DNA of 64,000 nucleotides from the IMG/VR virus record IMGVR_UViG_3300034093_002579, positions 24,870 to 88,869 of that record; one strand, 5' to 3'. The DNA is from a virus. Each line of letters opens with the position of its first letter. Within the stretch, counting starts at the first letter, position 1. The notes beneath the pieces are model-generated. The model was given only the letters and a program-made list of their open reading frames with translations. It searched no databases and was not told the DNA's origin. Made by a program: the position numbers and the translations under genes. Below, one piece after another: positions 6,907 through 16,124 of the stretch.

Positions 6907-7509
6907 TTACCCGTTTAATCCGTTACCACCAATAAGAACCGCGTTCATTTGAACAACTTCTCTACCAGCACTATTTGTATAGGTTGGATGTGGAGGAATT
7001 ATTGTAATTACCGAATTGTCGCATATTTCCTGGCATATGGTGGTTTCAGTGTTAGACGATAATGGTGGTAGATTTTTACAATCTTCACAATCTAAAAATG
7101 GCCCTGAACTGTAATGATAATTTGTTTCACCCGTTAGTGATAACTCATCAAAAGTAGCACAAAATGGTGTTTCAGAACCAAATTGTATTTCATAAGTAAT
7201 ACCTGTTGTAGGAGTACCATATTCACGACAAAAATTAGTTGCTTCAATATTAAACACTTCTAAGTCATTACATCCTATAAATTTAAAATTTAAAGACTCT
7301 GTAAGACCACTTAAACACGTACAACAATCGTCGTGTAATTGAACAAAGGATATATTTAGAGTTTCCGCGCTTTCTGTTACTGCCCCAACAGTACCACAAA
7401 ATCGAGCCTCGCTAATATCGAACTCTACTGTGGCCCCCAAAGTTAACGTTGCTGCAGAAAGAATGTATACATCATTAGTTAAACATTCATTTATAATATA
7501 ATTTGCCAT
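6907..7509 (-). CDS. Cys-rich virion/adhesin-type protein
   Basis: 200 residues with more than a dozen Cys, several in close pairs (DDCCTCLSG, CEDCKNL, CQEICDN). It is predicted almost entirely beta and lacks a signal peptide. The C-terminus ends VVQMNAVLIGGNGLNG. Cys-rich composition is shared with the large + strand adhesin at 27835-30840 and the small proteins at 32518 and 60860, so a tail-fibre or surface role is likely, but no family is recognised. It is preceded by a TATTTATA box 86 nt upstream and an AT-rich leader, and followed by a clear terminator, so it is its own transcription unit. Confidence 0.65.
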   Translation of the reverse strand: MANYIINECLTNDVYILSAATLTLGATVEFDISEARFCGTVGAVTESAETLNISFVQLHDDCCTCLSGLTESLNFKFIGCNDLEVFNIEATNFCREYGTPTTGITYEIQFGSETPFCATFDELSLTGETNYHYSSGPFLDCEDCKNLPPLSSNTETTICQEICDNSVITIIPPHPTYTNSAGREVVQMNAVLIGGNGLNG

Positions 7510-7594
7510 ATCTTTTGTGTTATTTTTTTTTTAATTTTTATAGGTTATAATGTAAAATTTAATAATTTTATATTATTTAACATTTTGTTTTTAT

Positions 7595-7602
7595 TATAAA
7601 TA
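7595..7602 (-). promoter_or_regulatory. Candidate late promoter box TATTTATA (minus strand)
   Basis: The plus strand reads TATAAATA, so the minus strand, which is the coding strand here, reads TATTTATA. It sits 86 nt before the start codon at 7509. Confidence 0.5.
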
Positions 7603-7607
7603 TCTTA

Positions 7608-9083
7608 TTAATCTAAATACTTCATATTAACGATTTGAAATTTAACTTGTCGTTTGTATGTATTTATCTCTCCACTACTATCCACCTTAATATCTATATA
7701 ATACTCGTTAGGTATTTTATCCCTAGTGTCAAACATAAAATAATATTCGTTTGGCGTCCTGTTGATTTTGGTCCAACCTTGAACCTCAACCTCAGTCTGG
7801 CCTTCTCTAACATATACTCTGTAGTGAGCGTCAACATTTTGTAAAAGTTTTTGAGTTGTGTAAGCTTGTTTAATGACAACACCAACTTTTCTAATATCAG
7901 TATTGTATATTTTTTCATCTTGTTTAATACCATAAAAGTCAAACCCATATAATTTAGGGTCGACTGAATTAGTACCAATCTGAATTGAATTTTTTAATGG
8001 TTGTATTGTAAACTCATTAAACGATTGGGGTAATGGGAAACCATTGTAATTTAAGTTGTACCATTTATCAGTAAACATACATGGTGTTTTATAACCAATT
8101 ATTGGTGGTATAACAATTTCATAAACACCTTTAGTTCTTTGACAAGCGGTTAACCCTGTTAATCCAGGAATGTCATTTCCCGATGAATCCATAATAGTAA
8201 CACTTGGATTATTGTCTAAATTGATTGGGTTACCGTTATCAAACAAGTACAAATAAAGTTTGTTTGTTCTACCTAAAGAAAATAAGTTTCTATCATCTTC
8301 AATAAGGTCATTATAGTTTGTTTCTAAAAATGGTTCGTAAAATGTTTGAGTATGTCTTGTAAAAAATTGAGTTTCATAGGTATCAGTAAGACCTGATAAG
8401 TTTTCGACCTGAGGTTTGTAAGCAATTCCCCATCCTGTGACATTAGTTAATGAACCATCAATAATTGAATTAATTTCACTAGTCATGTCAAAACTAACGT
8501 TCTCATTACCAAATTCAAAATGTTGTGTGTCAACGATAGTTAATGAGCTAAAAGGAACAACCCCACTGTTTAAGTTATTGTAGACACCAGGCTCAGTCCA
8601 AACACCAATTGTCGTTGTTTGAAACCAATTCGAGGGTCTATCAGAAAAAGATTTGTCCGTATCACTATATTCATAAACTAAATCAGCAAAATCATAACCA
8701 ACACCTTCATCCCAAATCTGTGGGTTTAGTGGGTTGTTATTAATGTATGGGATTCTGAATAAAATTAAATCAAATGACGTGGCTCTTTTTCTACCTTGAG
8801 ATGTTGAGGTGTTTAATAACTCAATATCAAAGGTTGAGGTATTCACCATTCTTAAAGTGTGAACAATTGTGTCGTTACAAGTTGTAGAAATTGTACCGTC
8901 ATTTATCTTCTGAAATAGTAATGAAAGGTCTAAATCGAATATGAATCTACTATACCCACTAGGATATTGAGACACTGCGGTAGAACCATAAAACAATTCC
9001 GTAACTGGGTTTCTACCAGTATTGGTGAAACTGTTGGATATGATAGTATTGTTCTTACTAAAGTAGGAGTTATTAATTGACAT
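7608..9083 (-). CDS. Putative tail/baseplate structural protein
   Basis: 491 residues, beta-rich and without a signal peptide. Phrases such as FIFDLDLSLLFQK and the overall Asn/Thr-rich composition are typical of large virion proteins of T4-like phages, but I cannot name the family. The second half (about 270-491) has at least two repeated Ig-like stretches (LYLYLFDNGNPINLDNNPSV; VGVVIKQAYTTQKLLQNVDA). It is preceded by an exact TATTTATA box 14 nt upstream of its start and lies next to the baseplate hub gene in the same orientation. A baseplate wedge or fibre-connector role is plausible. Confidence 0.6.
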   Translation of the reverse strand: MSINNSYFSKNNTIISNSFTNTGRNPVTELFYGSTAVSQYPSGYSRFIFDLDLSLLFQKINDGTISTTCNDTIVHTLRMVNTSTFDIELLNTSTSQGRKRATSFDLILFRIPYINNNPLNPQIWDEGVGYDFADLVYEYSDTDKSFSDRPSNWFQTTTIGVWTEPGVYNNLNSGVVPFSSLTIVDTQHFEFGNENVSFDMTSEINSIIDGSLTNVTGWGIAYKPQVENLSGLTDTYETQFFTRHTQTFYEPFLETNYNDLIEDDRNLFSLGRTNKLYLYLFDNGNPINLDNNPSVTIMDSSGNDIPGLTGLTACQRTKGVYEIVIPPIIGYKTPCMFTDKWYNLNYNGFPLPQSFNEFTIQPLKNSIQIGTNSVDPKLYGFDFYGIKQDEKIYNTDIRKVGVVIKQAYTTQKLLQNVDAHYRVYVREGQTEVEVQGWTKINRTPNEYYFMFDTRDKIPNEYYIDIKVDSSGEINTYKRQVKFQIVNMKYLD

Positions 9084-9097
9084 TTAAGTGTTTTACT

Positions 9098-9105
9098 TAT
9101 AAATA
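9098..9105 (-). promoter_or_regulatory. Candidate late promoter box TATTTATA (minus strand)
   Basis: TATTTATA on the minus strand lies 14 nt before the ATG at 9083. It sits in the 22-nt gap after the hub gene, just before that gene's stop codon. Confidence 0.55.
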
Positions 9106-10686
9106 TCAATTAATTCGGATATTTTGATTTAGGATGGTATTTTCTGCGTCAGCAAGAATTGCATTAATTTCTGCGGAGGTTTGTCCGTTACCTGCGGCAA
9201 CAGGAATAGGTGGTGCCGTAGCCACAGGATGTACGTGACCAGTAACAAATGAAAATATTTTTCTAAGTAGTTTCATTAACTCATCACCTCTTGTTGTTGG
9301 GTATGTCTTATTAAAAATACTACTTTCGTCACCAATAAATTTATCTTGTGGTATACCATATAAAGTTTGACTTAAACTAATCTTACCTTTAGGTCCTGTA
9401 GAGTCTTGAGATAGTAAATAAATTTTTTGAGCTCCTAAGACACCATAAGTGACATCTGAAGGTACAAACTCGGATGGAGTAACTGTTTCAGTTTTAATAT
9501 CCCCTTGAGGTCCAATAAGTGCAGTTCCATTTTTGTTTTCCCAAACTAAAAACCACCCACTATTAACTAACCCCATATTTAATTTAATTTTACTATAAAA
9601 ATTAACATAATTAGTTAGTTCCGCAACATCATTTACAACTTGTGATGGTGAGAATTTAACACCTTTTTCATAAGTTAATTTTGATGGGGTAACAACAAAT
9701 GGAAATATTTGGTCTTGAGGTATATTACGTAATTGGTTGTTAACAACATAATTAGGTAAATCAATAAATTTTTTAAAAACTCCATCACTAAATTTATTAA
9801 TTAAAGTTAATGATTCGTTAAAACTTTTGGCGGTAAATTTTACTTCCTCAATAGGGCCACTATAATCGGTACCAACACTTAAGTTAAGGATAGTGTCGGA
9901 CTTAAAATTTTTACTGTTAACTTTCTGACTTGGTATTACATTGTATAATCCAACAGACCCATTAAAAACATTTTGAGTGTTTTCTAAATTTTCAATATCC
10001 CAGATTATTATTTTTTTAACTACCTTTACATTTTCAACTAATCTAGCTTGACTTTCTTGGGGTAATAAAACTTTTTGTTGGGTAAAATTTGAAAGTTGTA
10101 AGAATGACCTCATCGCATTTCCAACAGGTAATTGTGTTGTACTTAATACTTTTGTTTTACCCGCTCTAATTAAAACCTCATTTTCTTTAACAACTACATC
10201 GGCGGAACCACGTCCTAACAATGCGTTATCACCAGGTTCGGGAAATACACCATAACTATCTTTGTTACGATATTGCCCATCACTATTTTTAATCGAAATA
10301 CCTTGTTTAATTCTATCTCCCGCAGCTAAAAATTTCTTAGCGCCTTGATAATACTCAAAAGGTGTTGTCATTGGTGACGAAAACGGTCCTTGAATATAAA
10401 ATTGACTTTGGAAATTAAATTTTTTATTTTGATATATAATATGTACGTACTCGTCTTTTTTCGGTACTTGGCTAAAATAAAAAGGTAGTAATGGTAAAAA
10501 AATTAACGGGTCTTTAGAAGTCCATTTATCTATTTCCTCATTCCAATCAGGAACTGAAGCTAAAATATCACTATATGTTTGTGTTTCAGGTATTACTCTA
10601 AGTCTACCTAACATCATCGGGTCTTGGTTATCGTAAACGATACCAGGAAATATAATTTGATACTTATTAGATTGGTCTATTTTCAT
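9106..10686 (-). CDS. Baseplate hub protein, gp5/OB-fold-like
   Basis: 526 residues. The N-terminus ([20 protein letters not shown], followed by [20 protein letters not shown] and YVHIIYQN) has the layout of the OB-fold found in T4 gp5 and related hub proteins: a strand pair, then W/P-rich substrate-facing loops, then a 'D-x-V' strand. Residues about 155-180 ([20 protein letters not shown]) look like the start of a beta-helical needle segment. The C-terminus contains [16 protein letters not shown], the His-rich phrase common at the ends of phage baseplate spike proteins. No lysozyme catalytic block was recognised, so it is not a full gp5. The start overlaps the stop of the upstream gene (TAATG). 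Confidence 0.65.
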   Translation of the reverse strand: MKIDQSNKYQIIFPGIVYDNQDPMMLGRLRVIPETQTYSDILASVPDWNEEIDKWTSKDPLIFLPLLPFYFSQVPKKDEYVHIIYQNKKFNFQSQFYIQGPFSSPMTTPFEYYQGAKKFLAAGDRIKQGISIKNSDGQYRNKDSYGVFPEPGDNALLGRGSADVVVKENEVLIRAGKTKVLSTTQLPVGNAMRSFLQLSNFTQQKVLLPQESQARLVENVKVVKKIIIWDIENLENTQNVFNGSVGLYNVIPSQKVNSKNFKSDTILNLSVGTDYSGPIEEVKFTAKSFNESLTLINKFSDGVFKKFIDLPNYVVNNQLRNIPQDQIFPFVVTPSKLTYEKGVKFSPSQVVNDVAELTNYVNFYSKIKLNMGLVNSGWFLVWENKNGTALIGPQGDIKTETVTPSEFVPSDVTYGVLGAQKIYLLSQDSTGPKGKISLSQTLYGIPQDKFIGDESSIFNKTYPTTRGDELMKLLRKIFSFVTGHVHPVATAPPIPVAAGNGQTSAEINAILADAENTILNQNIRIN

Positions 10687-10898
10687 TATTTAATAGTTCT
10701 GTTTTGATATTCTTTAAGAATAGTATTGTAAGTTAATTCTAATTTATCTAAATGTTCGGTCATTTTAATGACCGCATCTTTGGTAAATTTAAAATCTTCC
10801 TGAATAAAATCCATAACAAAAGTCAAATCTTTATTTGAGTGTGATTTGTAGTCTTTTATTATTTTTACGGCTTTTTCCGATTGTTCTTTTTTTGTCAT
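10686..10898 (-). CDS. Small helical protein in tail operon
   Basis: 70 residues, highly charged, predicted as two helices ([20 protein letters not shown]...). Its stop codon overlaps the start codon of the hub gene, and it follows the large structural gene at 10901 with a 2-nt gap, so translation is probably coupled. No family is recognised; a small tail chaperone or assembly factor is possible. Confidence 0.6.
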   Translation of the reverse strand: MTKKEQSEKAVKIIKDYKSHSNKDLTFVMDFIQEDFKFTKDAVIKMTEHLDKLELTYNTILKEYQNRTIK

Positions 10899-10900
10899 AA

Positions 10901-12808
10901 TTACATTTTTTTACCGAAAGCACTCGAAGGAACTGTCAGACCTGCTGGTGTCATTGTTAATGGTGGTATTGCAATTTGTACCTTACCATTTTCAGCCTCT
11001 TCCGATGACATAGATTTCATTTGCCCTAACATTTTTAGAACATCTAAATTAGGACTTCCATCTGGCATTGTACCTGTTGGGATACCAAGTTTTTGCATTT
11101 CCTCAATAGCTCCAATAAACGCACGAGATTCAGAATATCCATCCATAAATTGAGATGCAAATAATAGAGGTAATGGTATTTCACCACCCCATCCAGAAGT
11201 CGCAATCTTTAACAATGATAGAATTTCATCAATAACACTCTTACATTTACGCCAATCCGATATAAACTGAGCCACAACAATTATAAGTTGGATTAACTTT
11301 AAAATCATAATAATTCTTTTATCCATTTTTTCTCTAGCAACATCTTGAATTACTGATTGGATTAAATTTAAAATATCTTTTTTAATTATTTCAAAAAGTT
11401 CCTTAACAAATAAAGCTCCTATTTTTGACATTAAGTTTATAAAAAACTTTTTAAATGTTTTCATGAAAGCGACGAATGAGTTAACACCATCAACAAATGT
11501 TTGACCTAATGATTTTAACATTACAAATATTGGTAATAATACTTTTGGAGATAGTAACGACGCGGCAATTCCTTGAACGATTAATTTAAGGAAGTTTAAA
11601 TCTACCGTGGCTTTAATATTCCCCTCAATAGCAAAACCTTGCCATTCAGGATTGTTAATTAATGTTTGAGTTAATGCGTCAGCAGCATCGACTAAATCCT
11701 TATCCTCAATAAAATTTAATGTACCTAAATCATTTAGAATGTCATCATAATTAACGGGTAATTTAACATTACCACAATCCTCAAATTCAATCACACCATT
11801 TTTAATGTTAGTTACTCTTTGGTCAATATTACGTAAATCAATATCTGTGAATTCAAAAAACGACTCATCAATATCATCGAGTTCGGCTAATTTTGCAATA
11901 CCACTAACATCGATTTCTTTTTTATTATCAAAACATAAACCTAAAACCCTTTGGATGATTAACATAAGTTTATTAGTGTCTTCGGCTTGAGCTACTCCAA
12001 CATTTGCACTAATAGATATGGCTCCACTTAATGACTCCATAATATTTGCCATAATATTTGTGAACTCAACAACTTTAGTTGTTCTATAATAATCGGCTAA
12101 AAAAGTACCAACTTTATTAATATTGTTTGCTCTATTAGGTAGAGTTACCTTAAACCACGGACCAGTTTCTCCTAAGTTATTTGTGTCAACGTATTGAATA
12201 TCAAATAACGCTTGTCCTGATTGACCAATATATTGTTGACCGTTGTCAGTTGAGTAAGGTTGACCACTTTGAATTCTTTGATACAACTCTTTGTTCATTG
12301 AGAATGGATAAAGTTGTACGTTAACAGGATTTCTTTCGTATAAGACTTTACCTTCTTTACTTGACGGGTCTTTTTTTAATAGGTTAATCAAGTCTATTGA
12401 ACTTACTTTAACATACACCACCTGAGCCGCATATGTTTGTTGTTGGTCACAACCAACCGCATTTATTGCTTCTTCCATAAGAAGCTCAATAATTTTAGGT
12501 TCAATATTCTTAATAACCCTAATTAATGTTTTTTTAACGTAACTAATTGAACTACCTCCCTTACCACCAGTAAGATTATTAATATCTAGTAATTGTTCAA
12601 ATTGATTTTTGATTTCCCTTTGAAATCTTTTAGTCTGTTCTTTGACTTTATCTATAGACTCAGTAACGTTTTGTTTGGCAGTATCAAAAGACTCTCCAGC
12701 TTTTTTAGAAGTGTCATCATATTGAGTTTTTAAATCCTTATATGTGGTGGTCGCCGCAATCTTTTTTTGTGCGTCTTTATAATCAAGACCTAAATCTAAT
12801 GATGCCAT
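10901..12808 (-). CDS. Large tail-operon structural protein with coiled coil and hydrophobic helices
   Basis: 635 residues. The N-terminus (about 10-75) is a charged coiled coil. The middle (about 90-330) is mixed alpha/beta. Residues about 405-560 contain several hydrophobic helices (such as LIVQGIAASLLSPKVLLPIF and IIMILKLIQLIIVVAQFI), which is unusual for a purely soluble virion protein. The C-terminus ends with a glycine/proline-rich tail (PPLTMTPAGLTVPSSAFGKK). It is directly upstream of the hub gene, so a role in the tail tube tip, tape measure or membrane-penetrating hub is possible. The length is short for a myovirus tape measure. Function not assigned. Confidence 0.6.
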   Translation of the reverse strand: MASLDLGLDYKDAQKKIAATTTYKDLKTQYDDTSKKAGESFDTAKQNVTESIDKVKEQTKRFQREIKNQFEQLLDINNLTGGKGGSSISYVKKTLIRVIKNIEPKIIELLMEEAINAVGCDQQQTYAAQVVYVKVSSIDLINLLKKDPSSKEGKVLYERNPVNVQLYPFSMNKELYQRIQSGQPYSTDNGQQYIGQSGQALFDIQYVDTNNLGETGPWFKVTLPNRANNINKVGTFLADYYRTTKVVEFTNIMANIMESLSGAISISANVGVAQAEDTNKLMLIIQRVLGLCFDNKKEIDVSGIAKLAELDDIDESFFEFTDIDLRNIDQRVTNIKNGVIEFEDCGNVKLPVNYDDILNDLGTLNFIEDKDLVDAADALTQTLINNPEWQGFAIEGNIKATVDLNFLKLIVQGIAASLLSPKVLLPIFVMLKSLGQTFVDGVNSFVAFMKTFKKFFINLMSKIGALFVKELFEIIKKDILNLIQSVIQDVAREKMDKRIIMILKLIQLIIVVAQFISDWRKCKSVIDEILSLLKIATSGWGGEIPLPLLFASQFMDGYSESRAFIGAIEEMQKLGIPTGTMPDGSPNLDVLKMLGQMKSMSSEEAENGKVQIAIPPLTMTPAGLTVPSSAFGKKM

Positions 12809-12813
12809 TTTAG

Positions 12814-13191
12814 TTAGTTTTTCATTTTGTAAGACCCGTCAGGTTTAGACGCGTCTTTTAGTATTAAATTTTCTAATAAATCATCATCCACACCTAAATC
12901 AGTAATTGAGAAACTACCACTTCCTGCGGTATTAGATTTTTCCCACATAGTAGATTGCAGTTTAGATAATGTTAATTTCTTTTCAACACAATCGTTAATG
13001 ATTTTTTGTTGCTTTTCAATAACAGGACCTATTAGAGTCATATCTTCAGGTTCTTTCATCATTGTCAACATTTTATTTTGTATTCTAATCGCAGTGTTTC
13101 TTTGTTCAACAAGTTCATTATAGATTTCTTGCATCAAAGATAACATCGACTCTTTAGTTAAATTAATTTCTTTTTTTTGTGGTCTTCCCAT
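12814..13191 (-). CDS. Hypothetical protein, first gene of tail operon
   Basis: 125 residues. A basic N-terminus (MGRPQKKEINLTKE) is followed by two long helices (about 15-85) and an acidic C-terminal region with DLGVDDDLLENLILKDASKP. It is preceded by a TATTTATT box only 3 nt from the ATG and followed 5 nt later by the 635-residue gene. No family is recognised. Confidence 0.6.
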   Translation of the reverse strand: MGRPQKKEINLTKESMLSLMQEIYNELVEQRNTAIRIQNKMLTMMKEPEDMTLIGPVIEKQQKIINDCVEKKLTLSKLQSTMWEKSNTAGSGSFSITDLGVDDDLLENLILKDASKPDGSYKMKN

Positions 13192-13194
13192 TAC

Positions 13195-13202
13195 AATAAA
13201 TA
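13195..13202 (-). promoter_or_regulatory. Candidate late promoter box TATTTATT (minus strand)
   Basis: Seven of eight positions match TATTTATA on the minus strand, 3 nt before the ATG at 13191. It would head the tail operon 13191-9106. Confidence 0.45.
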
Positions 13203-13216
13203 TTAACTATAAAATT

Positions 13217-13966
13217 TTATTTAACCATATTCTCCACTAAAGTATAATACATTGTTTTGTATTTCTTCATTGACCCCCTAATTTCTTTGGTTGACAAATT
13301 AGTCATTTCCCTTAATGAGAGTAGTATAATATTTTTATTAAATTTATTATTATCGTTACCGATAAAAATAGATTCATAATTCTCAAAAAGGTCATGTAAC
13401 GCATGACCTAGTTTGATTTCGTTTTCCGATAAACTCTCATTTTCTAGCAAATTATCTAACTCAAGTAAAAAGTTTTTAATTACTTTTTCTGAATCAATAC
13501 CTTCTTTTTCTATACTGTAAGAAAAGTTAGGGTTATTTTCTATACTCGTTGAGATATCTTCATATGATATTTTTCGGTTAGTTTCTTTTTGGTCCTTAAT
13601 AATTTGACCCATAAGATAATTCTTACAGATTGTACCAAAATATGAATAAGCTTTTTTCTCTCTAGAGGGTTTAAACTTTTCAATTTTTGTCATTAAGAAT
13701 GAGTGAGTGTCTACATGTATCTCCGTAAAGTCCATGTCTTTTCTATATAATTTGTATCTTCGAATTATCGAAGATATCATCTTATCTAAAGGTTTTTTTA
13801 AAAAATCATTATAAATTTTATTTCGTTCTTCGTAGGAGGTTGATTCTAAAAATCTAACAACGGCCTGCTCTTCGGGAACATCAAAATAATTTAATTGTGT
13901 TGGTTTTCTACCTTTCTTTTTTAACTCAACATTGGTGTTTCCTGTTAAATTAATAATTTCTGTCAT
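13217..13966 (-). CDS. 55: Late-transcription sigma factor, gp55-like
   Basis: 249 residues (T4 gp55 has 185). The core at about 85-135 (KIEKFKPSREKKAYSYFGTI, then CKNYLMGQIIKDQKETNRKI) aligns with the gp55 region-2-like block in which a 'NFDETKYKNPHAYITQ' segment is followed by a basic helix and KERK. This domain binds the RNA polymerase clamp and reads the late promoter. Unlike T4 gp55, the C-terminus (about 215-240) has LSLREMTNLSTKEIRGSMKK, which looks like a sigma region 4 helix-turn-helix. No gp55-type hydrophobic clamp-binding tail is obvious. Its start overlaps the stop of the glycosyltransferase gene at 13966. It is the natural candidate to recognise the TATTTATA boxes in this window. 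Confidence 0.7.
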   Translation of the reverse strand: MTEIINLTGNTNVELKKKGRKPTQLNYFDVPEEQAVVRFLESTSYEERNKIYNDFLKKPLDKMISSIIRRYKLYRKDMDFTEIHVDTHSFLMTKIEKFKPSREKKAYSYFGTICKNYLMGQIIKDQKETNRKISYEDISTSIENNPNFSYSIEKEGIDSEKVIKNFLLELDNLLENESLSENEIKLGHALHDLFENYESIFIGNDNNKFNKNIILLSLREMTNLSTKEIRGSMKKYKTMYYTLVENMVK

Positions 13967-14778
13967 TAAACTGTTTGGGGTTCATACTTTATGGCCCTGT
14001 CGTTAATAAAAAAGTATTCTTTTTTGGCCGAGTCAATCCAAAATCTTACTTCACCTTCCGTTAATCTATCGTCACCATTTTTATAATTCCAAAAAATAGA
14101 CCCGTCTCTCAAGTTAACATGTTTATACCCAATCTTAGGTATTGACATAATCTTAACTGAGTTATGTGTCATTCTTAAGAAAAATTCATATCCAAATGTT
14201 AATTTGAATGATGGTTTAATTAAACCAAAATCAATAAAAGATGATGTTTTAATAACCATACCTGAAGTTTGAAAATTCTGATATTCTAATAAAGTTTCAT
14301 GAGTTAAAATACCCATTTCTGGTGTGAAGTTTGCTGCGAATGTTGCCTCATTTGTAAATCCTGCAAATTTACCTGTTTGGTCTGTATCAACAACGATAGG
14401 TAAGAATGCGTCAACATCAGGATATGAGTTAGCGTAGACCTCAACGTTTTTAAACCAAATACTTGAATACTCATCGTCAAACTCAAATAGAGAAACCCAT
14501 TTAGATTTTGCCGACCTCACACCATGATTTATTTGTGATGCGTAGTTAGCGTCTTTTGTCCACGCAACTTTAACTACATTTAAAGTACCAAAATCAAATT
14601 GATTTAAGTAATCTACAATATGTGTTTCGTTAGTGTGAACTATAATTAATTCATTGATACCAACTTTTTGATTTTTTAATGACTCAATACATTTTTCAAA
14701 ATATTCAGTAAATCCGTTTGCTTTTCCTGACTTAATTGGTAAAATAACCGATACGTCAAATTTTTGTGTGTTTTCCAT
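13966..14778 (-). CDS. Glycosyltransferase, GT-A fold (family 2-like)
   Basis: 270 residues. The N-terminus FDVSVILPIKSGKANGFTEY is the nucleotide-sugar-binding strand-loop of GT2 enzymes, which move a sugar from a nucleotide donor to an acceptor. ELIIVHTNE follows, and an acidic metal-binding block FEFDDEYSSIW at about 98-108 replaces the usual DxD. A later GYEFFLRM segment fits the catalytic-base region. It lies 1 nt from the GT-B gene upstream and overlaps the sigma factor gene start by one base, so sugar and late-regulation genes are translationally linked here. The acceptor is unknown; fibre, capsid or DNA base modification are all possible. Confidence 0.75.
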   Translation of the reverse strand: MENTQKFDVSVILPIKSGKANGFTEYFEKCIESLKNQKVGINELIIVHTNETHIVDYLNQFDFGTLNVVKVAWTKDANYASQINHGVRSAKSKWVSLFEFDDEYSSIWFKNVEVYANSYPDVDAFLPIVVDTDQTGKFAGFTNEATFAANFTPEMGILTHETLLEYQNFQTSGMVIKTSSFIDFGLIKPSFKLTFGYEFFLRMTHNSVKIMSIPKIGYKHVNLRDGSIFWNYKNGDDRLTEGEVRFWIDSAKKEYFFINDRAIKYEPQTV

Positions 14779-14779
14779 A

Positions 14780-15844
14780 TTACTCTTCGATAGTTTCTAG
14801 TTTAGTTAATTGTTCTTGAAATGAGGCAAATCTTGTGTTAATATAATCAGTAAATAATTTTACCGAAACCTCATTGAATTCTTTTTTTGTTGGTAAATTC
14901 TCAACTGTTTTAATCATTTCCTCATATAAATTAGGGTTAACATTGTCCTCCAACCAATTTTGTAAGAAGTCAGCAACAAAATCAACCATTTGATTTTTAT
15001 TGTTAATCCATATACCATTATCCTCTGACATCCAAGATGGTAGTAAGTTTGGTGTTAAACCTAAAACAGGTACCCCGCAAGTCATTGATTCTAATGGGAA
15101 TGTACCATAAGCACTTGTTTCATCAATCCATACAGATAAGAAACTTTCTTTTAATGATTTAGAAAATTCTTCTTCGGATAAACCTCTCATATCTCTAAAA
15201 GTGACCCATCTATATTGAGGGAATTTTATGTAGAAAGATTTAATTAAATTAACCGAATCTCTTTGGTCTCTTGAATGGACTGCAACAATTGGTTTTGGTG
15301 GTAATGTTTGTTTGGTGAATGATTCCGAAATGAATGGTTTTAAAACATCATAAGAAATACCTTTCATTAAGTTTTCTAAAAACTCCATTTGGGTTTCTGA
15401 TGTAGTAATACATTTGTAAAACCCTAATTGTGACCAAGATTGACCTGGTTGTAATGTTTCCAATACGTGGTCATAAGCTTGACATAACACAATTTTACCA
15501 CAAGGTAATTTAGCGATTTGACTCATTACAAATCCGTATAATTCAGGGATAACAATAAAATCTTCAGGTGAAACCTCTAAGTTTTGACCTTCGATAGATT
15601 TATGAGGTAATGATGTCATGTATGATTCACCTAACCATCCTGATACTCCTGTATAATCAGGTTTCTCATGTAAAATGATTGGGTTATATCCTTCGTTTAA
15701 TAATGCCATTCCTAAATTATAAATGTAGGCGATTGATGCTTTGGCATTACCCTTAGTATCCTGAACTAAAAGATAGATTCTTGATTTCTTATCTTTCATG
15801 TTTTGAACTGACTGTTCTAATTTTGAAATTTGTTCTTTATTCAT
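14780..15844 (-). CDS. Glycosyltransferase, GT-B fold
   Basis: 354 residues. The N-terminal Rossmann domain begins RIYLLVQDTKGNAKASIAYI (with a loop in place of the usual GG motif). The C-terminal donor-binding domain starts near PIVAVHSRDQRDS and has YGTFPLESMTCGVPVLG at about 255-271, the E-x(7)-E-like signature of GT4-type enzymes, in reduced form. It forms an operon with the GT-A enzyme at 13966-14778. No membrane segment is seen. The substrate is unknown. Confidence 0.75.
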   Translation of the reverse strand: MNKEQISKLEQSVQNMKDKKSRIYLLVQDTKGNAKASIAYIYNLGMALLNEGYNPIILHEKPDYTGVSGWLGESYMTSLPHKSIEGQNLEVSPEDFIVIPELYGFVMSQIAKLPCGKIVLCQAYDHVLETLQPGQSWSQLGFYKCITTSETQMEFLENLMKGISYDVLKPFISESFTKQTLPPKPIVAVHSRDQRDSVNLIKSFYIKFPQYRWVTFRDMRGLSEEEFSKSLKESFLSVWIDETSAYGTFPLESMTCGVPVLGLTPNLLPSWMSEDNGIWINNKNQMVDFVADFLQNWLEDNVNPNLYEEMIKTVENLPTKKEFNEVSVKLFTDYINTRFASFQEQLTKLETIEE

Positions 15845-15848
15845 TGTA

Positions 15849-16124
15849 TTAGTATTTATTTAGTAATTTTTTATTTAAAAGTGTGTTAAAGGCTAATTTA
15901 AATGGAATTGTAATCTCTGACCCTTTACCTGCTAAAGTTTCGTCGACTTCATCTCCATCATCCATAATAACATCTAACATGAGTTTAATCGTTTCGTATT
16001 TTACGATATTAATTTGTGTACTATCGGTTTCACCCGAAGAAGATGACGGCTCTTGTTTTATTTGGATATATTCGTCAATCTTATCTAAATCCAAATAGTA
16101 ATGTTCTCCTAATATTTTTAACAT
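15849..16124 (-). CDS. Small acidic hypothetical protein
   Basis: 91 residues. A beta-strand-rich N-terminus (MLKILGEHYYLDLDKIDEYI) is followed by a Ser-rich acidic loop and a helical C-terminus (FKLAFNTLLNKKLLNKY). Its ATG overlaps the stop codon of the HAD-like gene, so the two are translationally coupled. No family is recognised; the pattern suggests a small phage regulatory or adaptor protein. Confidence 0.55.
   Translation of the reverse strand: MLKILGEHYYLDLDKIDEYIQIKQEPSSSSGETDSTQINIVKYETIKLMLDVIMDDGDEVDETLAGKGSEITIPFKLAFNTLLNKKLLNKY

Noticed and set aside
15853-15860. TATTTATT on the plus strand near the start of the GT-B gene at 15844(-)
   Set aside because: It is in the wrong orientation for that gene and lies in the coding end of the neighbour.
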